Shown here: piece after piece, positions 17,756-25,369 of the stretch
Layout: each line of letters opens with the position of its first letter
Position numbering within the stretch: position 1 is the stretch's first letter
NCBI RefSeq assembly: GCF_003050935.1
Contig: NZ_QAOX01000005.1
Location: 298,479 to 362,478 of the forward strand
DNA length: 64,000 bases
Origin: Luteibacter sp. OK325
Lineage (GTDB): Bacteria > Pseudomonadota > Gammaproteobacteria > Xanthomonadales > Rhodanobacteraceae
Direction: 5' to 3'
Translations under genes and position numbers: made by a program
Notes under the pieces: generated by a model
The model's database searches: none
Seen by the model: the letters and a program-made list of their open reading frames with translations, nothing else
What the model was told of the DNA's origin: nothing

Positions 17756-19225
17756 ATGAAAATCGTCAGAACAGTCCTCGCCGCCTCTACCTTTGCAGTG
17801 CTCGCCGGATGCATGGTCGGGCCCGATTTCGAGAAGCCCGCGGCACCTGCGTCTAAGCATTACGACGTACAGGCCGAGCAAGCGCTCGCCGGTAACAGTG
17901 CACAACACATCGACTTCGACAGGAAGATCGACGGTGACTGGTGGTCGTCGCTAGGTTCGTCGAAACTCGACCAGGTGATGCACAAGGCGATTGACGGCAA
18001 CCTCGGCCTCGAAGCCGCGGACGCCACCATCGCGCAGGCAAATGAGGCCGTGACGTCGGTCCGCGGTGCGTTGAGCCCGCAGGTCGATTTCGGTGCACAG
18101 GGCGGACGTCAGCACACCGCTGGCGCAAACGGGTTCGGCACGTCCAACTTCTACGCCGTCGGGCCGCGGGTGAGTTTCGATCTCGATCTGTTCGGGGGTA
18201 CCAGGCGCCGCGTGGAAGAGCAGGCCGCCCTGGCCGAGCTGCAGCGGCATCGCTTCGATGCGGCCTACCTGACCGTGACCGGCGATGTGGCAACGCAAGC
18301 GTTCTCCCTCGCCTCCGCGCGTGCGCAGATTGCCGCCGTGCAGAGCCTGCTTGCGAACGACCGCAAGAACCTCGAACTGGTGCAGACCGCGCATCGCTAT
18401 GGCAGCGCCACGCAGGTCGACGTCGCCACGGCGACGACGCAGCTCGCGCAGGACGAAACCCTGCTGCCGCCGCTGGCTCAGCAGCGCGACGTCGCGGCAC
18501 ACGCGCTCTCCGTCCTGGCAGGTAAAGGACCGGCCGACTGGGCGCCGCCGGACTTCGATCTCGCGGACTTCGCGCTTCCCTCACAGCTACCTGTCACGTT
18601 GCCCTCAGATCTCGCGCATGATCGTCCGGACATCCTCGAAGCGGAGTCGCGGCTGCACGCCGCCAGCGCCGCCATTGGCGTGGCGACATCGGATCTGTAT
18701 CCGCACCTGAATCTATCCGGATCGCTCACACGCGTCGGCCCGGCTCCCGGCATCGGCACGCTGTGGGGCCTGGCGGCTGGACTCACGGCGCCGATCTTCA
18801 ACGGCGGCACGCTCAAGGCGAACCAGCGCGGCGCCGTCGACGGTTACAAGGCGGCACTCGCCACCTACCAGCAGACCGTCGTGACATCGCTGGGGCAGGT
18901 GGCCGATGTGCTGCAGGCGATCAACCACGATAGCGAGGAAGTCGCCGCGCAAGATCGTGCGCTCAAGTCCGCCGAGCTCAACCTCCAGTTGAATCGCGAG
19001 GGCTACAAGGCGGGCGAGACCGGCGTGCTGCAGGTGATCGACGCCGAGCGTTCCTATCAGCGTGCATTGATCGGCCAGATCCAGGCGACGACCGCGCAAT
19101 ACCAGGACACCGTACAGCTATCCATCGCACTTGGCGGCAATTCCGACGAAGCATTCCAGCGCAGGGCGGCGTACCGTGACGAGCGATCGATGGCAGGTGA
19201 ACCCATTAACGGAGGAAAACCATGA
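17756..19225 (+). CDS. NodT-family outer-membrane efflux lipoprotein
   Basis: The 489-residue outer-membrane channel completes the pump. The signal peptide ends in a lipobox (VLAGC, lipid on C19). The mature part begins MVGPDFEKPAAPAS and carries WWSSLGSSKLDQ and two repeats of the TolC-type helical hairpin. RVSFDLDLFGGTRRRVEEQAA and the later QRGAVDGYKAAL region are typical of the NodT/OprM group. GGAG precedes the ATG, 15 bases after the pump gene. Its stop overlaps the aldo/keto reductase start by four bases. Confidence 0.92.
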   Translation: MKIVRTVLAASTFAVLAGCMVGPDFEKPAAPASKHYDVQAEQALAGNSAQHIDFDRKIDGDWWSSLGSSKLDQVMHKAIDGNLGLEAADATIAQANEAVTSVRGALSPQVDFGAQGGRQHTAGANGFGTSNFYAVGPRVSFDLDLFGGTRRRVEEQAALAELQRHRFDAAYLTVTGDVATQAFSLASARAQIAAVQSLLANDRKNLELVQTAHRYGSATQVDVATATTQLAQDETLLPPLAQQRDVAAHALSVLAGKGPADWAPPDFDLADFALPSQLPVTLPSDLAHDRPDILEAESRLHAASAAIGVATSDLYPHLNLSGSLTRVGPAPGIGTLWGLAAGLTAPIFNGGTLKANQRGAVDGYKAALATYQQTVVTSLGQVADVLQAINHDSEEVAAQDRALKSAELNLQLNREGYKAGETGVLQVIDAERSYQRALIGQIQATTAQYQDTVQLSIALGGNSDEAFQRRAAYRDERSMAGEPINGGKP

Positions 19226-20169
19226 GCGCCCTTGATACGTTTCGTCACACCCGCATTCCCCTCGCTCACGGCACGGGAGCCATCCCCGCCGTCGGCTTCG
19301 GCACGCTGATTCCCGATCGCGAGAAAGGACGTGCCGCCATCAAGACGGCGCTCGAAGTGGGTTTCCTTCACCTCGATGCCGCCGAGGCGTATCGCAACGA
19401 GGATGTCGTTGGCGATGTGATCCAGGAGGCGATCGTTAACGGCGTCGTTCGTCGCGAGGATCTTTTCGTCACGACCAAGCTGTGGAACAACAACCATCGG
19501 CCGGAACGCGTGAAGCCCGCACTCGAAGCGAGCCTGCGTCGCCTGCAGGTCGATTATGCGGATGCCTACCTCATCCACACGCCGTTCGCTTTTGCGCCTG
19601 GCGACGACCAGTACCCGAAGGACACGGACGGCAAGCCGCTCTACGACAAGGGCATCACCTTGCTCGATACCTGGCGGGCGATGGAAAACCTGGTCGACCA
19701 AGGCCTGGCCAGGGCCATCGGCCTCTCCGACGTGAAACTCGAAGCGGTGAAGGAAATCGTCGCCAACGCACGCATCAAGCCGGCGATCGTGCAGGTCGAG
19801 TCGCATCCGTATCTTCCCGAGTGGGAGCTGCTCGAGTTCTGCCAGGCAAACGGCATCGTGCTGCTTGCCTTCGCACCTCTCGGCCACGGGATGGAACCGC
19901 GCGTCCCCGATGATCCGGTATTGAAGAGCATCGCCGAACGCATCGGCGAAACACCCGCCCACGTCGCCCTCGCCTGGGCCGTCCAACGCGGTACCGCCTT
20001 CCTGACCACGTCCACCAACCCCGACCACATCCGCGAGAACTTCGAGATCTCCCCGCTACCGCCCGAAGCACTCCAGGAAATCCGCGAAGGCATCACCACC
20101 AACATCCGCCTCAACGACGTCGTCCACACCGGCCTCCCCGGCTTCATCCCCCGGGAAAATCGCAAATAA
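19222..20169 (+). CDS. aldo/keto reductase
   Basis: The 315-residue NADPH-dependent TIM-barrel oxidoreductase shows the family tetrad: Asp and Tyr in FLHLDAAEAYRNE, Lys in LFVTTKLWN and His in AYLIHTPF. It is the last gene of the TetR-controlled efflux operon and overlaps the preceding gene by ATGA. A detoxifying role, reducing an aldehyde or quinone that the pump also exports, is inferred from this coupling. The exact substrate is unknown. No efficient terminator follows, only a GC hairpin at 20200-20217 without a U tract and then one REP copy. Confidence 0.9.
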   Translation: MSALDTFRHTRIPLAHGTGAIPAVGFGTLIPDREKGRAAIKTALEVGFLHLDAAEAYRNEDVVGDVIQEAIVNGVVRREDLFVTTKLWNNNHRPERVKPALEASLRRLQVDYADAYLIHTPFAFAPGDDQYPKDTDGKPLYDKGITLLDTWRAMENLVDQGLARAIGLSDVKLEAVKEIVANARIKPAIVQVESHPYLPEWELLEFCQANGIVLLAFAPLGHGMEPRVPDDPVLKSIAERIGETPAHVALAWAVQRGTAFLTTSTNPDHIRENFEISPLPPEALQEIREGITTNIRLNDVVHTGLPGFIPRENRK

Positions 20170-20219
20170 CCCAGGCCCGAGGCCCTCTGGATCTCCTTTG
20201 GCCCCCTTCGGGGGGCCCT

Positions 20220-20242
20220 GTGGGAGCCGCTTCAGCGGCGAT
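20220..20242 (+). repeat. single REP-like repeat
   Basis: One copy of the GTGGGAGCCG repeat with the CTTCAG hairpin arm stands alone between the aldo/keto reductase and the DUF3649 operon. It directly follows a GGCCCCC-TTCG-GGGGGCC hairpin at 20200-20217. Confidence 0.85.
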
Positions 20243-20278
20243 GCCCTCAACCTTGACGACCAAACGACCTCCCCCTAG

Positions 20279-20297
20279 GATGCGATTCATTCGCATT
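20279..20297. promoter_or_regulatory. candidate Fur box before the DUF3649-PepSY-DUF3325 operon
   Basis: ATGCGA-TTCAT-TCGCAT (20280-20296) is a perfect 6+6 inverted repeat, resembling the ATGCGAAT/ATTCGCAT variants of Fur boxes. The downstream gene set is usually iron-regulated, which supports the reading. Identity with Fur binding is unproven. Confidence 0.5.
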
Positions 20298-20563
20298 TAC
20301 AGATAGGCCGCACCGTCACCACGCTCGCACGCATCGCCCTGGCCATCGTCGGCGGCTACGTCACGGTTTCCTTGTGGACCTTCCTGCTCGGCCGCCTCAT
20401 CCCCGGCGATCGTCCCGGTGCCGGCTTTACGGCAACGATGCTCTCCTTCGTGCTCTATGCCGGCTGTTTCGTCTGGGTATTCGGCGCGAAGCGTCTCGGC
20501 CGCGCGGCCGTGTCGATGGCCGCACTCGCCGCCGTCGCCGCACTCGGCATCGCCCTGACATGA
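20285..20563 (+). CDS. DUF3649-like small membrane protein, start unresolved
   Basis: The frame encodes TLARIALAIVGGYVTVSLWTFLLGRLIP, then a second and third hydrophobic stretch (TATMLSFVLYAGCFVWVFGAKRL and AALAAVAALGIALT), which is the DUF3649 pattern. It ends in an ATGA overlap with the PepSY gene. The frame is open from 20279, but no ATG or GTG occurs. TTG at 20372 would remove the first helix, so the real start is a rare codon, or a one-base change has separated it from the ATG at 20280, which now runs into a stop after eight codons. Members sit with PepSY and DUF3325 proteins next to siderophore receptors in other species. Confidence 0.65.
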   Translation: MHSHLQIGRTVTTLARIALAIVGGYVTVSLWTFLLGRLIPGDRPGAGFTATMLSFVLYAGCFVWVFGAKRLGRAAVSMAALAAVAALGIALT

Positions 20564-22092
20564 GCGGCCGGTTCCGTCAGACGCAGGCCAGCCTGCATAC
20601 GTGGTCCGGCCTCGTCGTCGGCTGGGTGCTGTATGCCATGTTCCTTGCCGGCACGGTGAGCTTCTGGCGCGAGGAGATCACTCGCTGGACGCAACCGGAG
20701 ATCGGCGCGCATCAGCCAGCCGACGTGGACGTTGCCAACGCGCAGCGCTACCTGCAGGCGCACGCCGCCCATGCGGCGCAGTGGGACATCGCGCTACCCG
20801 ATCAACGCGGAGCAGGCGTCTCGGTCTCGTTCCGTGACAAGGCTACGCCGCGCACCGCGACAATGGCGCCGATCTTCCTCGACGCCCATGGCGAACCCAT
20901 CAACGTGCGTGCGACCGAAGGCGGTGACTTCTTCTATCGCCTGCATTTCGACATGCACTACATGCCGATCTTCTGGGGGCGTTGGCTCGCCGGCATCTGC
21001 GCCATGGCCATGCTCATCGCCATCGTCAGCGGCGTCATCACACACAAGAAGATCTTCGTCGACTTTTTCACCTTCCGCCCGCGCAAAGGACAGCGTAGCT
21101 GGCTGGATGGGCACAACGCACTCGCGGTGCTCGCACTCCCCTTCCATCTGATGATTACCTACACCGGCCTCGTCACCCTCATGACGATGTATATGCCTTG
21201 GGGTGCCGATGGCTCGAACGGCAGTCGCAACGCGCTGTTCGCGGCGATCATTCCGACCTACGTGACGCCTGCCGCCAGCGGGCACTCGAAGCCGTTGGTC
21301 GATCTGCGTATAGCGCTCGACACGGCGGGCAGGACCTGGGGCGGCGGTCACGTCGCGACGTTGAAGGTCACGCAGCCCGGTGACGCCTCGGCCCGAATCG
21401 TCGCCGAGCGTGCTGGCTCGGACCGGATCAGCTCGAACCTGGTCACGGTGCAGATGGATGGAACGACCGGTGCGGTCATCGCTGCGTCCAGGCCCGAAAG
21501 CCCGGGCGTACTTACGCGCGGGGGCATGATCGGCGTCCATGCCGGCCGCTTCGCGCCGCTCGAGATGCGCTGGCTGTACTTCGTGCTGGGCATGGCCGGC
21601 ACGGCGATGGTCGCAACGGGGCTTATCCTGTGGACGGTAAAGCGTCGCGCGCAGCTCCCCGACCCGGCACGACCGTACTTCGGTTTCCGCCTGGTAGAAC
21701 GACTGAACGTCGCCTTCGTGGCTGGCATGCCGCTGGGGATGTCCGCCTTCCTCTGGGCCAATCGTCTCCTGCCTCACGGTATGGGTGAGCGCGCCGCATG
21801 GGAGATCCACACGATGTTTATCGTGTGGGGCGTGGCGTTACTGCATGCGTGCTTCGTATCTCCTCGCAAGGGCTGGATTATTCAGTTTGCATTGGCCGGC
21901 GTTTCGCTCGTCGCGCTCGCGATTGGCGACGTCGTTATCGTACGTACGGATTTTGTCTGGATCGACCTCGTCATAGCGGCGCACGGTGCGGTCTGCATGG
22001 CGATTGCATGGGGCGTCGCGCGGCATACTCCGGTGTCGACAAAGTTGCGCAAGGAAGCGAAGTCCGCATCGGGCAGGAAGGAGCACGCATGA
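20560..22092 (+). CDS. PepSY-associated transmembrane protein
   Basis: Starting at the ATG that overlaps the upstream stop (ATGA) gives 510 residues. Although the frame is open further left, the family begins here, with a first helix at HTWSGLVVGWVLYAMFLAGTVSF. A periplasmic PepSY-like domain follows, then the paired helices FWGRWLAGICAMAMLIAIVSGVITHKKIF and the histidine-bearing HNALAVLALPFHLMITYTG. Three further helices end the protein. Such proteins are thought to act in iron-siderophore reduction at the inner membrane. No siderophore receptor is adjacent, so the partner must be elsewhere. The start of the DUF3325 gene overlaps its stop. Confidence 0.9.
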   Translation: MSGRFRQTQASLHTWSGLVVGWVLYAMFLAGTVSFWREEITRWTQPEIGAHQPADVDVANAQRYLQAHAAHAAQWDIALPDQRGAGVSVSFRDKATPRTATMAPIFLDAHGEPINVRATEGGDFFYRLHFDMHYMPIFWGRWLAGICAMAMLIAIVSGVITHKKIFVDFFTFRPRKGQRSWLDGHNALAVLALPFHLMITYTGLVTLMTMYMPWGADGSNGSRNALFAAIIPTYVTPAASGHSKPLVDLRIALDTAGRTWGGGHVATLKVTQPGDASARIVAERAGSDRISSNLVTVQMDGTTGAVIAASRPESPGVLTRGGMIGVHAGRFAPLEMRWLYFVLGMAGTAMVATGLILWTVKRRAQLPDPARPYFGFRLVERLNVAFVAGMPLGMSAFLWANRLLPHGMGERAAWEIHTMFIVWGVALLHACFVSPRKGWIIQFALAGVSLVALAIGDVVIVRTDFVWIDLVIAAHGAVCMAIAWGVARHTPVSTKLRKEAKSASGRKEHA

Positions 22093-22361
22093 GTCTGCTT
22101 CTCGCCATCGTTGGTTTTGCGTGCCTCGCTGCTGCGATGAATCGACATCATTCGGAAGTCATCGGCGGTAAGCCGCCGCGAGCGCGAGTTCGCCTGCTCC
22201 GGGTCGCCGGCTCGGTCGCCTTCTTCGCACTTCTCGTATTCGACATGACGACCAGCGGGGCAGCGTTCGGTGCGTTGCTCGCCTTCGGCTATGCAAGCGC
22301 CGGCGCTTGCATCGTGTTGCTCGCACTTACGTTGCTATCGCGGCTCCGCGTTCCTCGTTGA
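22089..22361 (+). CDS. DUF3325-like small membrane protein
   Basis: This 90-residue protein has three hydrophobic segments (SLLLAIVGFACLAAAM, VAGSVAFFALLVFDMTT, AFGALLAFGYASAGACIVLLALTLL) and the early NRHH typical of DUF3325. Translation is coupled to the PepSY gene through an ATGA overlap, so the three small/large/small membrane proteins form one operon as in other Proteobacteria. Its biochemical role is not known. The link to iron uptake comes from gene neighbourhood. Confidence 0.85.
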   Translation: MSLLLAIVGFACLAAAMNRHHSEVIGGKPPRARVRLLRVAGSVAFFALLVFDMTTSGAAFGALLAFGYASAGACIVLLALTLLSRLRVPR

Positions 22362-22418
22362 GCCAGCCAGGGGCAACGGTCACGGGATCTTTATTGCCCG
22401 TTGCCTAAAGTCGGCAGG

Positions 22419-22808
22419 ATGATCGGACCTCTCGACCTGCTGCTTCGTCTTCTCACCGCCGGCCTGCGTACGCACATGCTGGTCGCGGTGGGCGCGGCCC
22501 TCGCCATCATCGTCTCGGCGTTCGGATTCGCGGATGTGCTCAACCATCCGCACGTAGTGCTCGATCCCTCACGTATCGCCGCGCAGGTCGTGACTGGCGG
22601 TCTCACGACGGCCGCAAGTTTATGGGCCGTCGCTTCCGTGGGGCTTGCTGCGGGCAGCGGCATGTACGCCGGTGCCGTCATGGCCACGGCGATCATCTGG
22701 GTGATTCTCGCCCTGCTCAAGCCACTCGAGCGCAGGCTAACGGGCAAGCTCGTGTCGTTGCCTTCACATGCTGCGTACGTTCGTGAAATCCAGGGCAAGA
22801 GCGCATGA
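22419..22808 (+). pseudogene. MgtC/SapB-like protein lacking two family motifs (probably decayed)
   Basis: Segments LLRLL, AGLRTHMLVAVGAAL, DPSRIAAQVV, GLTTAASLWAVASVGLAAGSGMY and KPLERRL follow the MgtC/SapB N-terminal domain closely. Two pieces that the family normally has between them are missing: the GLERE-containing stretch after LLRLL, and the GIGFLGAG stretch between AAQVV and GLTTAAS. Both gaps keep the frame, leaving about 129 residues. Without them the membrane core cannot form as usual. The ATG at 22419 has a poor ribosome-binding site, and the alternative TTG at 22401 lies in a hairpin arm (22372-22379 with 22398-22405). A shortened functional variant is possible. Confidence 0.6.
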
Positions 22809-22826
22809 AAATAATGATAATAATCA
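22808..22826. promoter_or_regulatory. AT-rich Fur-box-like sequence before the pil operon
   Basis: AATAATGATAATAATCAAT resembles the Fur consensus in its first twelve positions and less so in its right half. It lies about 110 bases before pilV. It could instead be part of the AT-rich promoter of the pilus operon. Confidence 0.3.
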
Positions 22827-22936
22827 ATTTATTACGACGCTATTTGCCAGCAATGCGTATACGCTACCGAAACCACGCATAGGGGCGCGGCGCTGCGGCC
22901 TATACCTGAATTGCGTTTATGCACTTAAGGATTCAT

Positions 22937-23455
22937 ATGGCTTTGGCAAGACATGTCAGAGGCGTGTCTTTGATCGAGGTCATGATGGCGGTACTGGTGT
23001 TCAGTGTCGGTCTCATTGGCCTCGCTGGCTTGCTGATCACGTCGCTGCGCTCGAACCAGGTCGGTTATCAACGGACCCAGGCCGAGTTCATCGCCATGGG
23101 CATGGCCGATCGCATGCGTGCGAATCCGCTCGGCGTCTGGTCGGGCGGTTACAACTCCACGACATATCCGTTGACCGGCACCCAGGCGTGCACGACAGCC
23201 AGTGCCTGCAGCCCGGCAAAGCTCGCCCTGCGAGACCAGTACCTATGGAGTAGCCAACTCAAGGCCTTCCTGCCGAATGCGACGGCTTCCATTGCCTGCA
23301 CCAATGGCGCCACGCCCGACGCTACCCAACTGTTAGTCCGGCCGCCTTATGCCGGTAACTGCGTCATGCAGATCAACTGGACCGAGCGAGGCGCCGGCGA
23401 TAGCAGCCATCAGGCTGTCGCGACGCGATCCTACGTATGGAACTTCCAGCCATGA
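22937..23455 (+). CDS. pilV: type IV pilus minor pilin PilV
   Basis: Starting at the ATG at 22937 (AAGGA five bases before) gives 172 residues with a class III leader: after RHVRG comes VSLIEVMMAVLVFSVGLIGLAGLLI, which has the prepilin-peptidase site G|VSLIEV with glutamate at mature position 5. The long hydrophobic helix and the following SNQVGYQRTQAEFIAMGMADRMRAN are typical of PilV. It heads a six-gene operon for the minor pilins and the PilY1 tip protein, with an ATGA overlap into pilW. Confidence 0.92.
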   Translation: MALARHVRGVSLIEVMMAVLVFSVGLIGLAGLLITSLRSNQVGYQRTQAEFIAMGMADRMRANPLGVWSGGYNSTTYPLTGTQACTTASACSPAKLALRDQYLWSSQLKAFLPNATASIACTNGATPDATQLLVRPPYAGNCVMQINWTERGAGDSSHQAVATRSYVWNFQP

Positions 23456-24774
23456 CCATCGCCAACGCCCGTGCAACGCGTGGAGACCGCGGTTTCACGC
23501 TCGTCGAACTGATGGTCGCCATGGCCCTGGGCGTGATCGTCGCCGGCGGCATCGTCAGCGCTTTCCTTGCGACGTCGACAAGCAGCCTGGTCCAGACGCA
23601 GCTGGCGAAGCTCCAGGAAGAAGGTCGCTTCGCCATGACGGCATTGACGACCGATCTGCGTATGACCAATGCCCAGTACTGCTCGAATGTGGGTGGCCAG
23701 TCGTCCAACCTGTCCAACGGGGTCATGTCACTGGACCGCTACCTGCGCGCACCCACGGTGCTGGTCTCCGGCGCCGTCTTCCAGACGGCACTCAACGACA
23801 ACACGACCGCGTGGGGTACAACGAGTGGGGGGAACACCTATCCGGCGTCACCGCTGGTGGCCTTCACCATGCCTTCCTTCGTGTCGCTGCGTGGATACGA
23901 CTGCACTGTATCGGCATGTACTCCCGTGGATCCCGCAGACCCCAAGGGCGTTGGCATTCCCCAACAGGGAACCACGGTGGGCAACCGCGTGGCAGGCAGC
24001 AGCGTGCTCACGCTGCGCTACCTGGACGGCGCGCGTGGCTGGGTGCTGGATGGCATCAACAGCAGCATCACGCTCAGCGGCAACACGGTTGCCAGCCTCA
24101 CGGTCGTCCCGCAGGCAGGCGAGCCTGCGCTGACGAACTTCACGAAGGGCGATCTGATGATGCTTGCCGACTGCAATTCCTCGCAGGTTTTCTCGGCGAC
24201 CGCATCCGCCTCGACGTTCACGCCCGCGTCCAACTACAGCGCTGTCGCCAGGCCTTCAGGGGTAACGCCCAAACTCTTCGACTTCAACCGCGACTTCCAG
24301 ACCGTGTCGTACTACCTGCAGGTCGTGGACGACAACAACGGTCACAAGACCGGTGCGCTGATTCGCCGGGTCAACGGCGTGAGTGGTGAGGTGGTGCGGG
24401 GCATCGAACGGCTCGACTTTCTCTATGGCGTCATGGACGCGGCGGGCAACACCAGTTATCGCACGGCGGCCGATATAGACAGCGCCACGGTTTGCCCCTC
24501 GTCCACGGTGTCTGTCACAGGCACTGATCCTGGCTGCCTGTGGCGTTCGGTTAAGAGCATCGAAGTGCACATACTCATGGATGGACAGGTACCCCTGTTC
24601 ACGCTGGCGGCACCCGAGCTCCAGTATCAGTATTACCCGGACACCGGCGTTGTCGGCCTTTCCGCGCCTGACAACACGAGCCGTGCCGTGATGCCGAGCC
24701 AGCAAGGCTTCGACAATCACATGCTTCGGCGCGAGTTCACCGCGGTGGTCTCCATCCGGAACTACAATCCATGA
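23452..24774 (+). CDS. pilW: type IV pilus minor pilin PilW
   Basis: The 440-residue minor pilin begins at the ATG overlapping the pilV stop. It shows the processing site RG|FTLVELMVAMALGVIVAGGIVSAFLA, followed by STSSLVQTQLAKLQEEGRFAMTAL, the PilW helix. The large C-terminal domain (about 370 residues) is cysteine-containing and ends EFTAVVSIRNYNP. With PilV, PilX, PilE and PilY1 it primes pilus assembly and remains at the tip. Its size is at the upper end for the family. It is coupled to pilX by another ATGA overlap. Confidence 0.92.
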   Translation: MTIANARATRGDRGFTLVELMVAMALGVIVAGGIVSAFLATSTSSLVQTQLAKLQEEGRFAMTALTTDLRMTNAQYCSNVGGQSSNLSNGVMSLDRYLRAPTVLVSGAVFQTALNDNTTAWGTTSGGNTYPASPLVAFTMPSFVSLRGYDCTVSACTPVDPADPKGVGIPQQGTTVGNRVAGSSVLTLRYLDGARGWVLDGINSSITLSGNTVASLTVVPQAGEPALTNFTKGDLMMLADCNSSQVFSATASASTFTPASNYSAVARPSGVTPKLFDFNRDFQTVSYYLQVVDDNNGHKTGALIRRVNGVSGEVVRGIERLDFLYGVMDAAGNTSYRTAADIDSATVCPSSTVSVTGTDPGCLWRSVKSIEVHILMDGQVPLFTLAAPELQYQYYPDTGVVGLSAPDNTSRAVMPSQQGFDNHMLRREFTAVVSIRNYNP

Positions 24775-25358
24775 ACGCACAACGCGGAGCAGTGCTCGTC
24801 CTGGCGATGATCTTCCTGTTGCTGTTGACGATTCTTGCGATCAGCACCTCTGGACGGTCACTCTTGCAGGAACGCATGGCGGGAGCGATGCGCAACGCGC
24901 AGCAGGCGGAGTGGTCGGCGGAGAATGCCCTGCGTGGCGTGGAGTGGAATCTCTTCAGCGGAAATGGCGGCGTTGCCTGTTACAACTCCAGTAACCCCTC
25001 CACGATCAGCGCAAAGGTCACCGCATTCCGCCGGTCGTCGGTGTGGCTCACCGATGGCGCTACCGAATACAAGGGCTCCGGCGTCGCCATCGACTACACC
25101 ACCGCAACCGCGGACGCGGCGCTGTCCACCGCGGTGATGGCCCACAACCCGTGGTACATCGTCGAGCTCCTCGGCCAGGATCTGCCGCCGGGAAGCGGTA
25201 CGAGCGCGGCGACCGAAGCCGGATCGAGCGGTTCGGGAACGGCCAAGTTCTATCTGTACCGGATTACCGCGCGAGCGTCAGGCGGCAGTCCGAACAGTAT
25301 CCGCGTTGCGGAATCCACGTTCGTCACGCCGAACCTTGTCGCATGTACGCTGACCTGA
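24771..25358 (+). CDS. pilX: type IV pilus assembly protein PilX
   Basis: The 195-residue protein starts MNAQRGAVLVLAMIFLLLLTILAISTSGRSLLQERMAGAMRNAQQAEWSAENAL in outline. The RG|AVLVLAM site has no glutamate at position 5 (the PilX/GspK exception), and the E of LQERMAGN-like helices follows. It sits between pilW and pilY1 as usual and overlaps pilW by four bases. The C-terminal half has two cysteines, likely a disulphide. Its role is in the minor-pilin initiation complex. Confidence 0.9.
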   Translation: MNAQRGAVLVLAMIFLLLLTILAISTSGRSLLQERMAGAMRNAQQAEWSAENALRGVEWNLFSGNGGVACYNSSNPSTISAKVTAFRRSSVWLTDGATEYKGSGVAIDYTTATADAALSTAVMAHNPWYIVELLGQDLPPGSGTSAATEAGSSGSGTAKFYLYRITARASGGSPNSIRVAESTFVTPNLVACTLT

Positions 25359-25369
25359 AGACGCCCCTC

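Noticed and set aside
20200..20217. GGCCCCC-TTCG-GGGGGCC as an intrinsic terminator of the efflux operon
   Set aside because: The stem is strong, but no U tract follows, and REP sequence begins straight after.
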